Positions 25,251 through 33,109 of a DNA stretch of 64,000 nucleotides are shown piece by piece. Numbering within the stretch: the first letter of the stretch is position 1; every line of letters begins with the position of its first letter. The stretch is from Fodinibacter sp038258215 (GTDB taxonomy: Bacteria; Actinomycetota; Actinomycetes; Actinomycetales; Dermatophilaceae): assembly GCA_038258215.1 (NCBI GenBank), contig JBBSQC010000007.1, positions 1 through 64,000 of the forward strand, read 5' to 3'. The notes below the pieces were generated by a model that made no database searches, was not told the origin of the DNA, and worked only from the letters and a program-made list of their open reading frames with translations. A program made the translations under genes and the position numbers.

Positions 25251-25326
25251 CTCAGCAGAGGTTGGTGCTCGAACCACATGCAGGAACCTGTGGTTCGGTG
25301 CCTAACCTCTGTTAGCAGAAGTTAGG
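25251..25326 (-). repeat. Right 76-bp inverted repeat
   Basis: Reverse-complement counterpart of the left repeat, same length, beginning CTCAGCAGAGGTTGGTGCTC directly after the gene's TGA and ending with the imperfect 26-base palindrome (25301-25326). The inner GAACCACA and TGTGGTTC words (25271-25296) form an additional dyad here that is weaker in the left copy. Identity is highest at the two ends and lowest in the middle. Confidence 0.8.
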
Positions 25327-25545
25327 GGTCGCGCGGGAGGGGCCCAGAGCGGGCGGCCGACCACATGACGGACCTGGTGTCCGGCATCCGGGAAGCACCT
25401 GTGAGGATGGGAACGGTCGTGGAGTCGCCGACGACGCCGGCCCCGCGACCACCTCTGGTCTCGGCGCGCACCTCGTCGCAGGGACCACCGGCCCGGCAGA
25501 CACGGGTCGGCCACCGCCCCACCACCACCCCGGAGAGCCCCCGCC

Positions 25546-26676
25546 GTGAGCGACGTCCCGCAGATCACCATCCCCGCCGACCTCCTGCCCGAGGACGGCC
25601 GCTTCGGCTCCGGACCCTCCAAGGTCCGCCCGGCGCAGGTCGAGGCGCTCGCCGCCCTTGGACGCACCGTGCTCGGCACCTCGCATCGCCAGGCTCCGGT
25701 GAAGAACCTCGTCAAGAGCGTGCGCTCGGGCCTGGCCACCTTCTTCGACCTCCCCGACGGCTACGAGGTCGTGCTCGGCAACGGTGGCGCCACGGCATTC
25801 TGGGACATCGCGGCCTTCGGCCTGGTCCGCGACCGGGCGCAGCACCTGACCTTCGGCGAGTTCTCGAGCAAGTTCGCCACCGTCACGAAGAACGCCCCCT
25901 TCCTCGGCGAGCCCACCGTCATCTCCAGCGACCCGGGCAGCCTTCCCGCGCCGCGCGCCGAGGCCGGGGTCGACGCCTACGCCTGGGCGCACAACGAGAC
26001 GAGCACCGGCGTGATGGCCCCGGTCCAGAGGGTCGAGGGTGCGGATGCCGATGCGCTCGTCCTCGTCGACGCCACCTCGGGCGCCGGTGGGCTGTCGGTC
26101 GACGTGAGCCAGGCCGACGTCTACTACTTCGCCCCGCAGAAGTCCTTCGCCTCCGACGGCGGGCTCTGGCTCGCCCTCTTCTCCCCCGCAGCGCTCGCGC
26201 GCGTGGAGGAGATCGCGGCATCCGGGCGCTGGGTGCCCGACTTCTTCAGCCTCCCGACCGCGGTGACCAACAGCCGGCTCGACCAGACCTACAACACCCC
26301 GGCCGTCGCCACGCTCGCGATGCTGGCGAACCAGGTCGAGTGGCTCAACGAGCGGGGCGGGCTCGACTGGGCCACCACGCGCACTGCCGACTCCTCCGGC
26401 CGGCTCTACGACTGGGCCGAGAAGACGTCGTATGCCGCGCCCTACGTCACCGACCCGGCCCACCGCTCGCAGGTCGTCGCCACGATCGACTTCGACGATG
26501 CGATCGATGCCTCCGCTATCGCAAAGACGTTGCGCGCCAACGGTGTCGTGGATGTTGAGCCCTATCGCAAGCTCGGGCGCAACCAGCTTCGCGTCGCGTG
26601 CTTCCCGGCCGTCGAGCCCGAGGACGTCAGCAAGCTCATCGGCTGCGTCGAGCACGTCGTCGAGCGCCTCGGCTGA
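25546..26676 (+). CDS. serC: Phosphoserine aminotransferase, mycobacterial type
   Basis: 376 residues from a GTG. PLP enzyme of serine biosynthesis: 3-phosphohydroxypyruvate plus glutamate gives phosphoserine plus 2-oxoglutarate. FGSGPSKVRPAQVEAL near residue 19, LGNGGATAFWD (about 76), WAHNETSTGV, and the PLP lysine in YYFAPQKSFASDGG are present. The sequence is the actinobacterial/archaeal-like SerC type. The 219 bases before it, after the right repeat, show no gene or riboswitch I can recognise. Confidence 0.94.
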   Translation: MSDVPQITIPADLLPEDGRFGSGPSKVRPAQVEALAALGRTVLGTSHRQAPVKNLVKSVRSGLATFFDLPDGYEVVLGNGGATAFWDIAAFGLVRDRAQHLTFGEFSSKFATVTKNAPFLGEPTVISSDPGSLPAPRAEAGVDAYAWAHNETSTGVMAPVQRVEGADADALVLVDATSGAGGLSVDVSQADVYYFAPQKSFASDGGLWLALFSPAALARVEEIAASGRWVPDFFSLPTAVTNSRLDQTYNTPAVATLAMLANQVEWLNERGGLDWATTRTADSSGRLYDWAEKTSYAAPYVTDPAHRSQVVATIDFDDAIDASAIAKTLRANGVVDVEPYRKLGRNQLRVACFPAVEPEDVSKLIGCVEHVVERLG

Positions 26677-26726
26677 GACCGGATCGACCTCACACACGAG
26701 CGCACGAGCGCGCGAGCCGGTGCTGG

Positions 26727-27080
26727 TCAGGCGTTGAGGTGCTCGCGCCAGTCGTCGGGCACGGCGCCTGCTGGGCCGGGCGCCGGCTGGTCGAGCGGAC
26801 GCGTCATCGGTGGGGCGAGGTCCAGGCCTCGCCCGAACGACTCGTCGCGCACGTCGAACCACCAGTCCTCCCCCGGCTCGTAGCTGCACATGATCGGGTG
26901 CCCGGTGCTCGCGGCGTGCCCGCTGGCGTGCTGGGAGGGTGAGGAGTCGCAGCAGCCGACGTGCCCGCACTGGGCGCACCGGCGAAGGTGGACCCACCAC
27001 CCTCCGGCGTCGATGCACTCCACGCAGCCCGGACCACTCGGTGGCACGTCCGCATCGACTCCGTCGTGTGGCTCGGACAT
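26727..27080 (-). CDS. UBP-type zinc-finger protein
   Basis: 117 residues. CVECIDAGGWWVHLRRCAQC, GHVGCCDSSPSQHASGHAASTGHPIM and a final YEPGEDWWF block reproduce the UBP zinc finger (residues about 19-75) with its Cys/His ligands. The C-terminal part is a Pro-rich region ending VPDDWREHLNA. In bacteria these are small stand-alone proteins of uncertain function, sometimes linked to redox or transport genes. Confidence 0.88.
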   Translation of the reverse strand: MSEPHDGVDADVPPSGPGCVECIDAGGWWVHLRRCAQCGHVGCCDSSPSQHASGHAASTGHPIMCSYEPGEDWWFDVRDESFGRGLDLAPPMTRPLDQPAPGPAGAVPDDWREHLNA

Positions 27081-27145
27081 CTCCCGGCCTCCCCTGCTCG
27101 TGGCTCGTTGCTGGGAACCGAACCTAGCCCCTCGGAGCCGGCGTG

Positions 27146-27232
27146 TCAGCGGCTGAGCGCGTAGACGACGGAGACGATGAGGAGCACGGCCAGCACGCCG
27201 AGCGTCATCCGGCGACGGAACAGGGGCGTCAT
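27146..27232 (-). CDS. 28-residue membrane miniprotein coupled to an MFS gene
   Basis: A 29-codon frame whose ATG overlaps the MFS stop (ATGA). A basic start (MTPLFRRRMT) is followed by one hydrophobic helix (LGVLAVLLIVSVVYAL) and SR. Position, overlap and composition suggest a real single-pass peptide translated by coupling, possibly a small accessory of the transporter as known for some efflux pumps. The function is inferred; it may also be chance. Confidence 0.5.
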   Translation of the reverse strand: MTPLFRRRMTLGVLAVLLIVSVVYALSR

Positions 27233-28527
27233 CGGGCGGCCTCGGGGATCGGCACGGTGGGCCGCTCCAGCACCGCGGTGGCGTTCACCCGCACCCGCGG
27301 GCGGCGCTGGGACTCGTAGCTCACCCGGACGTTCTGGGAGCGGCCGAGCCAGATCGAGACGGCGACGAGCGAGAGTCCGACGGCGACCGACCCGATCCCG
27401 ATGGTCCAGCGGGGGCCGAACTGCTCGGAGATCCAGCCGATCAGGGGCGCGCCGACCGGGGTGCCGCCCATGAAGACCGCCATGTAGAGCGCCATGACCC
27501 GCCCGCGCATCTCCGGCGCGACGCGCGTCTGGACCATCGCGTTGGCGGTGGTGAGCGCGGTGAGCGCCGCCAGCCCCACGGGCACAAGGGATGCCGCGAA
27601 CAGCCAGTACGTGGGGGCCACGGCGGCCAGGGCCGAGGCGACGGTGAAGCCGACGAGGGAGAGCAGGAGGACCCGCAGGCGGGGAACGTTGCGCCGCGCC
27701 GACATCAGCGCTGCCGTGAGCGACCCGACGGCCATGATCGACCCCAGCAGGCCGAACTCGCCGGCGCCCTTGTCGAAGACCTTGGTGGCCATGAGCGCCA
27801 TCGTGATCTGGAAGTTCATCCCGAACGTGCCCAGCACGAAGACCAGCACCATGACGAGCTGGATGTCGCGGCGGTGCCTGACGTAGGTGAAGCCCTCGCG
27901 GATGCCGCCCCGCCCCTTGATCCGTGGGGCTGGTCGTAGCTCGGAGACCCGGAGCCGCAGCAGGGCGAGGATGACGAAGACGAAGGTCAGGGTGTTGAGG
28001 AGCAGCGCCTCGCCCGTGCCCCAGGCGGCGATGACCAGCCCGGCCACCCCTGGCCCCACGAGACGGCCGGTGTTGAACGACGCGGAGTTCAGCGCCACGG
28101 CATTCGCCAGCTTGTCCGGCGGCACCATCTCCGCGACGAACGCCTGCCGCGCCGGGTTGTCGATCGCCGTGGTCACACCCTGGAAGAGCGCGATCGCGTA
28201 GACGTGCCACAGCTGGGCGGTGCCGGTGACCGCCAGGACGCCGAGCAGCAGGCTCGTCAGCGCGAGCAGTGACTGGGTGACCAACAGGATGCGGCGCTTG
28301 GCGAAGCGGTCGGCGATCAGGCCGGCCCACGGTGCGAGGAGGAGGAACGGCAGGAACTGCAGGCCGGTGACGATCCCGAGGGCGGTCGCTGAGCCGGCCG
28401 TGAGCACGGTGAGGACCAGCCAGTCCTGGCCGACCCGGCCCATCCAGGTGCCGATGTTGGAGACGAGGGCCCCGGCCGCCCACAGGCGGTAGTTGCGCAC
28501 CTCGAGCGAGGTGAAGGTGGGGCTCAT
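27229..28527 (-). CDS. MFS transporter under MarR control
   Basis: 432 residues from the ATG at 28527, which overlaps the MarR stop (ATGA). Twelve hydrophobic segments, with GLIADRFAKRRILLVTQ as the loop 2-3 motif and a long central loop (LRLRVSELRPAPRIKGRGG). The N-terminus TFTSLEVRNYRLWAAG is typical of actinobacterial MFS exporters next to MarR genes. Likely exports a drug or toxic metabolite. Operon order: marR, this gene, miniprotein. Confidence 0.88.
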   Translation of the reverse strand: MSPTFTSLEVRNYRLWAAGALVSNIGTWMGRVGQDWLVLTVLTAGSATALGIVTGLQFLPFLLLAPWAGLIADRFAKRRILLVTQSLLALTSLLLGVLAVTGTAQLWHVYAIALFQGVTTAIDNPARQAFVAEMVPPDKLANAVALNSASFNTGRLVGPGVAGLVIAAWGTGEALLLNTLTFVFVILALLRLRVSELRPAPRIKGRGGIREGFTYVRHRRDIQLVMVLVFVLGTFGMNFQITMALMATKVFDKGAGEFGLLGSIMAVGSLTAALMSARRNVPRLRVLLLSLVGFTVASALAAVAPTYWLFAASLVPVGLAALTALTTANAMVQTRVAPEMRGRVMALYMAVFMGGTPVGAPLIGWISEQFGPRWTIGIGSVAVGLSLVAVSIWLGRSQNVRVSYESQRRPRVRVNATAVLERPTVPIPEAAR

Positions 28528-28976
28528 TCTGCGGACAGCCTCTCCAGGAGGGCCGTGGCGTTGGCCATCAGCGCACGCTCGTCGTCGGTCAGTCGCTCGA
28601 GGCGCAGGGCGAGCCACTGGTCACGACGCCGGCGGGTGTCGCGGATGGTGCGCTTGCCCTCGGCCGTGAGCGACAGGATGACCTGGCGACCGTCGGTGGG
28701 GTCGTCGGCACGGTCGACGAGGCCGGCATCCACGAGCCCGCCGACGGTACGCGTCATGCTCGGTGCGCTGACCCGCTCGATGTCGGCGAGCTCCTTGGGG
28801 GTGCGCGGGCCGTCTTCAAGGCGGGCGAGCACCGAGAACTGGTGGGGGGCCACGGCCGCCTGGCTCTCGTACCGGACGCGCCGGGAGATGCGCATGCACG
28901 CCATGCGGAGGTCGCTCGTGAGGTGGTCCTTCTCGGCGCGAGTCATCGCGGCCGTGCTCTTGCTCGCCGCGCCCAT
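28524..28976 (-). CDS. MarR family transcriptional regulator
   Basis: 150 residues. Winged helix-turn-helix in the middle: FSVLARLEDGPRTPKELAD, then VSAPSMTRTVGGLVDAGLVDR (recognition helix, about 68-88) and the wing DPTDGRQVILSLT. Helical dimerisation ends on both sides. First gene of an operon with the MFS exporter, so it probably autorepresses and is released by the exported compound. GAGGGG precedes the ATG. Confidence 0.9.
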   Translation of the reverse strand: MGAASKSTAAMTRAEKDHLTSDLRMACMRISRRVRYESQAAVAPHQFSVLARLEDGPRTPKELADIERVSAPSMTRTVGGLVDAGLVDRADDPTDGRQVILSLTAEGKRTIRDTRRRRDQWLALRLERLTDDERALMANATALLERLSAE

Positions 28977-29006
28977 GGTTCACCCCTCGAAGATCTGGTC
29001 AGATGG

Positions 29007-29032
29007 TTAGCACAACTCATTACCTCGGCTAA
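29007..29032. promoter_or_regulatory. Candidate MarR operator upstream of marR
   Basis: An AT-rich patch 30-56 bases upstream of the marR start contains TTAGC at 29007-29011 and GCTAA at 29028-29032 as an inverted pair, with ATTACC between. Read on the minus strand the right half is TTAGCCGAGGTAAT, itself a loose dyad. It is in the right place to overlap the operon promoter. The assignment is inferred from position and composition. Confidence 0.4.
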
Positions 29033-29145
29033 GAATTCCACGCATGGGTCTGGAGAGCGCAATCGACGAGACGTCGTGGGTGTCGAGCGTGCTGGGCGCG
29101 AAGGCGCGATCGGTCGACCCACCTACGCCTCGCTAGGCTGATCCG

Positions 29146-29415
29146 GTGAGCGCCCCCGAGACCCCCGACCCGGCGAGCCCGACGACGCCGCTCGGCCCGT
29201 CCGCGCCAGTGTCGACGATCCAGCTGTCCGCCACTCGGATCGCGGTCGTCGGTACCGCCCTGTGGGCCATCGCCCTCTTGGTCACGCTCGTCGTGCCCGC
29301 CCTGCACGACGGCGAACGGTCGTGGTGGCCCTGGGCCTGCGTCACGGGCATCGCCCTGGGCGTTTTCGCCTTCACCTACGTGCGACGCGGTCGGGGCAAC
29401 GCGACGAACGCCTGA
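29146..29415 (+). CDS. DUF2530 family membrane protein
   Basis: 89 residues from a GTG. A Pro/Thr-rich cytosolic N-terminus (1-25) precedes two hydrophobic helices (IAVVGTALWAIALLVTLVV and WWPWACVTGIALGVFAFTYV) and a basic tail. This two-helix layout matches DUF2530. Often found near DUF3027 and cold-shock genes in actinobacteria, as here (35 bases from the convergent DUF3027 gene). Function unknown. Confidence 0.8.
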   Translation: MSAPETPDPASPTTPLGPSAPVSTIQLSATRIAVVGTALWAIALLVTLVVPALHDGERSWWPWACVTGIALGVFAFTYVRRGRGNATNA

Positions 29416-29449
29416 CCCCGACCAGGCAACCCACCCTAGCGCGCAGTCG

Positions 29450-30190
29450 TCAGACCCGGTCGAGCAGCTGGTCGTCGAGGATCGGGGTGGAGACCCGCTC
29501 CGGCGCCGGCGCCTCCATGTCCACCTCCGAGTGCGCGCCGCACCCGTGGTCGAGGCTGACGACCGTGCCGTCACTCGGTGACCACTCGCTGGCGCAGACG
29601 CCGAACACCGAGCGCAGCGCTCCCGCCATCGGCACGAAGAAGCCGCACGACGAGCACGGCGCGGGAGCCTTGACCGCGATGGGTGACGTCGGCCCGGAAG
29701 CGCCGTCGTACCACCGCTGCGCAGCGATGTCGCGCCCCTCGGCGGACAGAACCCGCGGCCGCCCGAGGCCGAGCTCCCAGATCGCCACCGTGTCGACGTC
29801 CTCCTCACCCGTGGCCTCGAAGCCCGCGACGAGCAGCGGGTCGTCGACGACCAGTGGGGTCACGTCCCCGGGTCCGACGTCACCGGGGGCCAGCCGCTCG
29901 GCATACGGCACCCACTCCTGCGAGAGCATCGCACCGTCACCCGGGAGGAGGTTGGTCTCACACACCGTCACCGTCTTGGAGCGGGCGACGCGCGAGACCG
30001 ACACTGCCCAGCGCCAACCGACGTATGCCGTTGCGCTGCAGGCGAAGTAGTGCGTCGCCAGACGCTCTTCCTCCATCTGCATGCCGAGGTGATCGCCGAC
30101 GGTCCCCGGGAGACTGATCGAGGCGGCAGCGTCTCGCGCGACCTCGACCGCCGCGCGCAGCGTCACGTCAGGCTTGACGGCAGCACTCAC
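29450..30190 (-). CDS. DUF3027 family protein
   Basis: 246 residues from a GTG that overlaps the stop of the cold-shock gene (GTGA). Family-typical blocks are HYFACSATAYVGWRWAVSV (about 47-65) and LSQEWVPYAERLAPGD (about 89-104). A zinc-ribbon-like C-terminal section (CSSCGFFVPMAG, CASEWSP, DHGCGAHSEV) supplies four cysteines and a histidine. A soluble, probably zinc-binding actinobacterial protein; role unknown. Coupling to the cold-shock-domain gene suggests joint expression. Confidence 0.85.
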   Translation of the reverse strand: MSAAVKPDVTLRAAVEVARDAAASISLPGTVGDHLGMQMEEERLATHYFACSATAYVGWRWAVSVSRVARSKTVTVCETNLLPGDGAMLSQEWVPYAERLAPGDVGPGDVTPLVVDDPLLVAGFEATGEEDVDTVAIWELGLGRPRVLSAEGRDIAAQRWYDGASGPTSPIAVKAPAPCSSCGFFVPMAGALRSVFGVCASEWSPSDGTVVSLDHGCGAHSEVDMEAPAPERVSTPILDDQLLDRV

Positions 30191-30585
30191 AGCTCGAGGT
30201 CACCGGCCACGGCCCGTAGCACTTGGGCGATCTGGTTGCCGTGCGCCTTGTCGGGGTAGTGCCCACGGCGCAGGGACTCCGACACGGAGTCGAGCAGCTT
30301 GATGACGTCCTCGACGATCACGACCATCTCATCGGCGGGCTTGCGGTCCCGGACGCGACGGTTGACGGCCACCGAGGGCGCCGGGTCGAGCAACCGCACG
30401 GACAGGGCCTGGGCGCCGCGGCGCCCCTCGGCGATGCTGAACTCGATCCGCTGGCCACCCTTGAGCGCCTCGACGCCGGAGGGCAGGGCGCTGCTGGGGA
30501 CGAAGACGTCTCCCTCGCCGCCATCACCGGACACGAAGCCGAACCCCTTGTCGGCATCGAAGAACTTCACCTTGCCAGTGGGCAC
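30187..30585 (-). CDS. Cold-shock-domain protein with C-terminal extension
   Basis: 132 residues from a GTG with AGAGGTGG upstream. The OB-fold cold-shock domain (1-68) has both RNA-binding motifs: KGFGFVSGDGG and DVFVPSSAL. The C-terminal 60 residues (DRKPADEMVVIVEDVIKLLDSVSESLRRGHYPDK) form a helical extension typical of actinobacterial CspA-like long forms. It probably binds single-stranded RNA as a chaperone. First gene of a pair with DUF3027. Confidence 0.9.
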   Translation of the reverse strand: MPTGKVKFFDADKGFGFVSGDGGEGDVFVPSSALPSGVEALKGGQRIEFSIAEGRRGAQALSVRLLDPAPSVAVNRRVRDRKPADEMVVIVEDVIKLLDSVSESLRRGHYPDKAHGNQIAQVLRAVAGDLEL

Positions 30586-30755
30586 GGTCCACCTCTCAGG
30601 GGGCGTCAGGGGGGCGGCACCCGGTCGGGCACCGTCCCCAAGGCTAACCGCTCCGGGGGATGCCGCGCTGCCGGGTTCTCGGGACTGCTCCCGCCTCCGG
30701 GGTGGCGAGCTGAATCCAGTGGCCCGCTGTCACCGCCCTGTGGCACGTTGACCTG

Positions 30756-32138
30756 GTGCCCGACCTTACGACCGGCCCGATGGAGCCGGAGCTTCCCGGG
30801 CCCGCACGACTGACGCTTCGGGGCTTCTGGGGTGCCCTCCCGACCCCGGGGCGGTGGCTGTTGTCCACCACCGCCGTCTCCACGCTCGGGCGGGGGATGA
30901 CGCTGCCCTTCACGATCATCTACGTCCACGAGGTGCGCGGGGTCGACCTCGACGTCGCCGGCCTGCTGATCAGCCTCATCGCGGTCGTCGCGGTCGTTGT
31001 GACCGGACCCGTGGGCATCCTGACCGATCGCCTCGGAGCCCGGGTCGTGCTCGTGGGGGGACACCTCGCCCAGCTGGTCGGGGCGGTGGTGCTCGCCTTC
31101 GCCACCAGCATCCCGGCCCTCGTGGTGGCGTTCGTGCTGCTCGGGGTGAGCTTCGGAGTCGGGTGGCCCGCGTTCAACGCGATGATCGCCAGCATCGTCG
31201 AGGGACGACTGCGCACCCAGTTCTTCGGCATCAACTTCGCGCTCGTCAACCTCGGCATCGGCGTCGGAGGCGTGGTCAGTGGCTTTCTCACGGATGTCGA
31301 GCGACCCTGGACCTTCACCGCGATCTTCCTCGCCGACGCAGCCTGCGTCCTCGTGCCCATCGCCCTCCTCCTCGGCCCGCTCCGGACGGTCGCGGGGCGT
31401 CCGGTCCCCGACGACTCCGCGCCCGCGAGCACCGGTTACCTCGCCATCGTGCGCAAGCCGGCCGTCCTGTGGATCACCGCCATCGCGTTCCTGACGAGCT
31501 TCGCCGGCTACGGCCAGATGGAGGCGGGGTTCCCGGCCTTCGCGCGCCAGGTGAGCGAGGTGTCGACCCGCACGATCGGCCTGGCCTTCGCTGCCAACAC
31601 CGCCGTGATCGTGGGGTTGCAGTTCCTCGTCCTGCGCCTCATCGACGGCCGGCGCCGCACCAGGGTCTTCCTCGGTCTCGTGGGCATGTGGGTGGCGGCC
31701 TGGTTGCTCCTCGGGGCGACCGGCGCGGTCGCGGGCACCGCGCTCGCGGCGGGGGGCGTCATCGTGTTCCACGTCCTGTTCGGCATCGGCGAGACGATGC
31801 TCCAGCCGACGGTGCCGGCGATCGTCAACGACATGGCCTCCGACCGCGACCGGGGACGCTACAACGCCGTCTCGGCGGGCGCCTTCCAGCTCGGAGCCAT
31901 CACCGCACCGATCGTCGCCGGGTGGCTGCTCAGCCAACGACGGGGCGGCGTGCTCATCGCCGTCATCGTGCTGTCCCTCGCCGCGGTGGCCGTGCTCGCC
32001 CTCGCCCTGGAGCGGCGGATCAGCCCCGAGGTCAACGGTGTCGAGCCCGGTGCGCCGGTCAGCCGCCGGAGAGGGCCCGCACCACCCTCGACGGGGAGGG
32101 GCGGCCGAGGTGGTCGGCCATCCACCGGCTCGTCGTGA
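30756..32138 (+). CDS. MFS transporter
   Basis: 460 residues from a GTG; an ATG at 30780 is possible. Twelve hydrophobic segments, with GILTDRLGARVVLVGG (about 87) and IDGRRRTRVFLG in the second half. No substrate motif is recognised; it resembles MdtH-like or multidrug exporters. The last about 35 residues are basic, Gly/Pro/Ser-rich and overlap the convergent HMG-CoA lyase gene by 80 bases. This tail may be non-conserved. Confidence 0.85.
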   Translation: MPDLTTGPMEPELPGPARLTLRGFWGALPTPGRWLLSTTAVSTLGRGMTLPFTIIYVHEVRGVDLDVAGLLISLIAVVAVVVTGPVGILTDRLGARVVLVGGHLAQLVGAVVLAFATSIPALVVAFVLLGVSFGVGWPAFNAMIASIVEGRLRTQFFGINFALVNLGIGVGGVVSGFLTDVERPWTFTAIFLADAACVLVPIALLLGPLRTVAGRPVPDDSAPASTGYLAIVRKPAVLWITAIAFLTSFAGYGQMEAGFPAFARQVSEVSTRTIGLAFAANTAVIVGLQFLVLRLIDGRRRTRVFLGLVGMWVAAWLLLGATGAVAGTALAAGGVIVFHVLFGIGETMLQPTVPAIVNDMASDRDRGRYNAVSAGAFQLGAITAPIVAGWLLSQRRGGVLIAVIVLSLAAVAVLALALERRISPEVNGVEPGAPVSRRRGPAPPSTGRGGRGGRPSTGSS

Positions 32139-32997
32139 CGAGCGCGTCGAGGTCCACACCGGTCTCCACCCCCGCGCCGTCCAGTGCCCAGACGAGGTCC
32201 TCGGTGGCAAGGTTCCCGGTCGCGGACTTCGCGAACGGACACCCACCCAGGCCACCGGTGGACGCGTCCACCACCCGCACCCCGTCGCGCAGGGCGGCCA
32301 TCGTGTTCGACAGCGCCTGCCCGTAGGTGTCGTGGAAGTGCACGCCGAGGCGCTCGGAGCCGATGCCGGCCGTGTCCAGACCCTCGAGGAGCCGGTGGAC
32401 GTGGCCGGTGGTGCCCACCCCGATCGTGTCGCCGATGGAGAGCTGGTCGCAGCCGAGGTCCATGAGCCGGCGGCAGACGTCGACGACCTGCTCGACGGGC
32501 ACGGGTCCCTCCCACGGGTCCCCGAAGCACATCGAGACGTAGGCCCGGACCCACGCACCCTCCGCCCGCGCGCGCTCCACCACGGGGCGGAACATCGTGA
32601 TCGACTCCGCGACACTGCGGTTGAGGTTGCGCAGCGCGAAGGTCTCGGTGGCGCTGCCGAAGATCGCGACGGCCCCCACCCCACACTCCAGGGCCCGGTC
32701 GAGGCCTCGCTCGTTGGGAACGAGCACCGGACGCGTCGCTCCGAGCCCGTCGTCCCCGAGCAGCTCGAGCACCTCGGCCGCGTCGGCGAGCTGCGGGACC
32801 CAGCGGGGGTTCACGAACGACGTCGTCTCCACGGTACCGAGCCCCGCCCCCGCGAGACGGCGAATGAACTCGGCCTTGACGGCGGCCGGCACCACCGTGG
32901 CCTCGTTCTGGAGTCCGTCCCGCGGGCCGACCTCGTAGACGGTCACGGATCTCGGGAGGGCCGCGTCGGCCTCGACCTGCGGCAGCGGGAGTCTCAC
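32059..32997 (-). CDS. Hydroxymethylglutaryl-CoA lyase
   Basis: 312 residues from the GTG at 32997. Cleaves HMG-CoA to acetyl-CoA and acetoacetate (leucine degradation). GPRDGLQNE near residue 25 carries catalytic Arg and Asp. The LGVHFHDTYGQALSN strand supplies the metal-binding His-x-His. The flexible-loop signature is present as GGLGGCPFA with its catalytic cysteine. The stop lies inside the 3' end of the convergent MFS gene. Confidence 0.93.
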   Translation of the reverse strand: MRLPLPQVEADAALPRSVTVYEVGPRDGLQNEATVVPAAVKAEFIRRLAGAGLGTVETTSFVNPRWVPQLADAAEVLELLGDDGLGATRPVLVPNERGLDRALECGVGAVAIFGSATETFALRNLNRSVAESITMFRPVVERARAEGAWVRAYVSMCFGDPWEGPVPVEQVVDVCRRLMDLGCDQLSIGDTIGVGTTGHVHRLLEGLDTAGIGSERLGVHFHDTYGQALSNTMAALRDGVRVVDASTGGLGGCPFAKSATGNLATEDLVWALDGAGVETGVDLDALVTTSRWMADHLGRPSPSRVVRALSGG

Positions 32998-33109
32998 GCT
33001 TCGATCCTGACACGACCACGCGCTGGAGGCGAACGGCCCAGCCGATACCCTCGTGCCGCGTGGCCGGTGACCTCGGGCACGTGAGGACCGTGACGGGGAG
33101 GCAGTGCCC

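Larger units (their letters stand above)
24020..25326. mobile_element. Candidate minimal mobile element: one AbiEi/endonuclease-like gene between 76-bp inverted repeats
   Basis: Left (24020-24095) and right (25251-25326) repeats align without gaps as inverted copies, 62 of 76 positions identical. Together they enclose exactly one complete gene (24243-25250) whose stop codon touches the right repeat. Each outer end is a 26-base palindrome. The flanks are housekeeping genes (citrate synthase, serC). There is no transposase-like DDE or recombinase sequence other than the PD-(D/E)XK-like protein itself. No clear target duplication is visible. That it moves, or once moved, is inference. Confidence 0.5.

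Noticed and set aside
25327..25545. Riboswitch or leader gene upstream of serC
   Set aside because: No recognisable riboswitch core, no convincing start codon with ribosome site, and no strong hairpin; only GC-rich sequence.
30606..32684. A 692-codon minus-strand open frame opposite the MFS gene
   Set aside because: Composition is Arg/Asp/His/Gly-rich without any domain; it is the antisense of a clear MFS gene and a shifted frame of HMG-CoA lyase.
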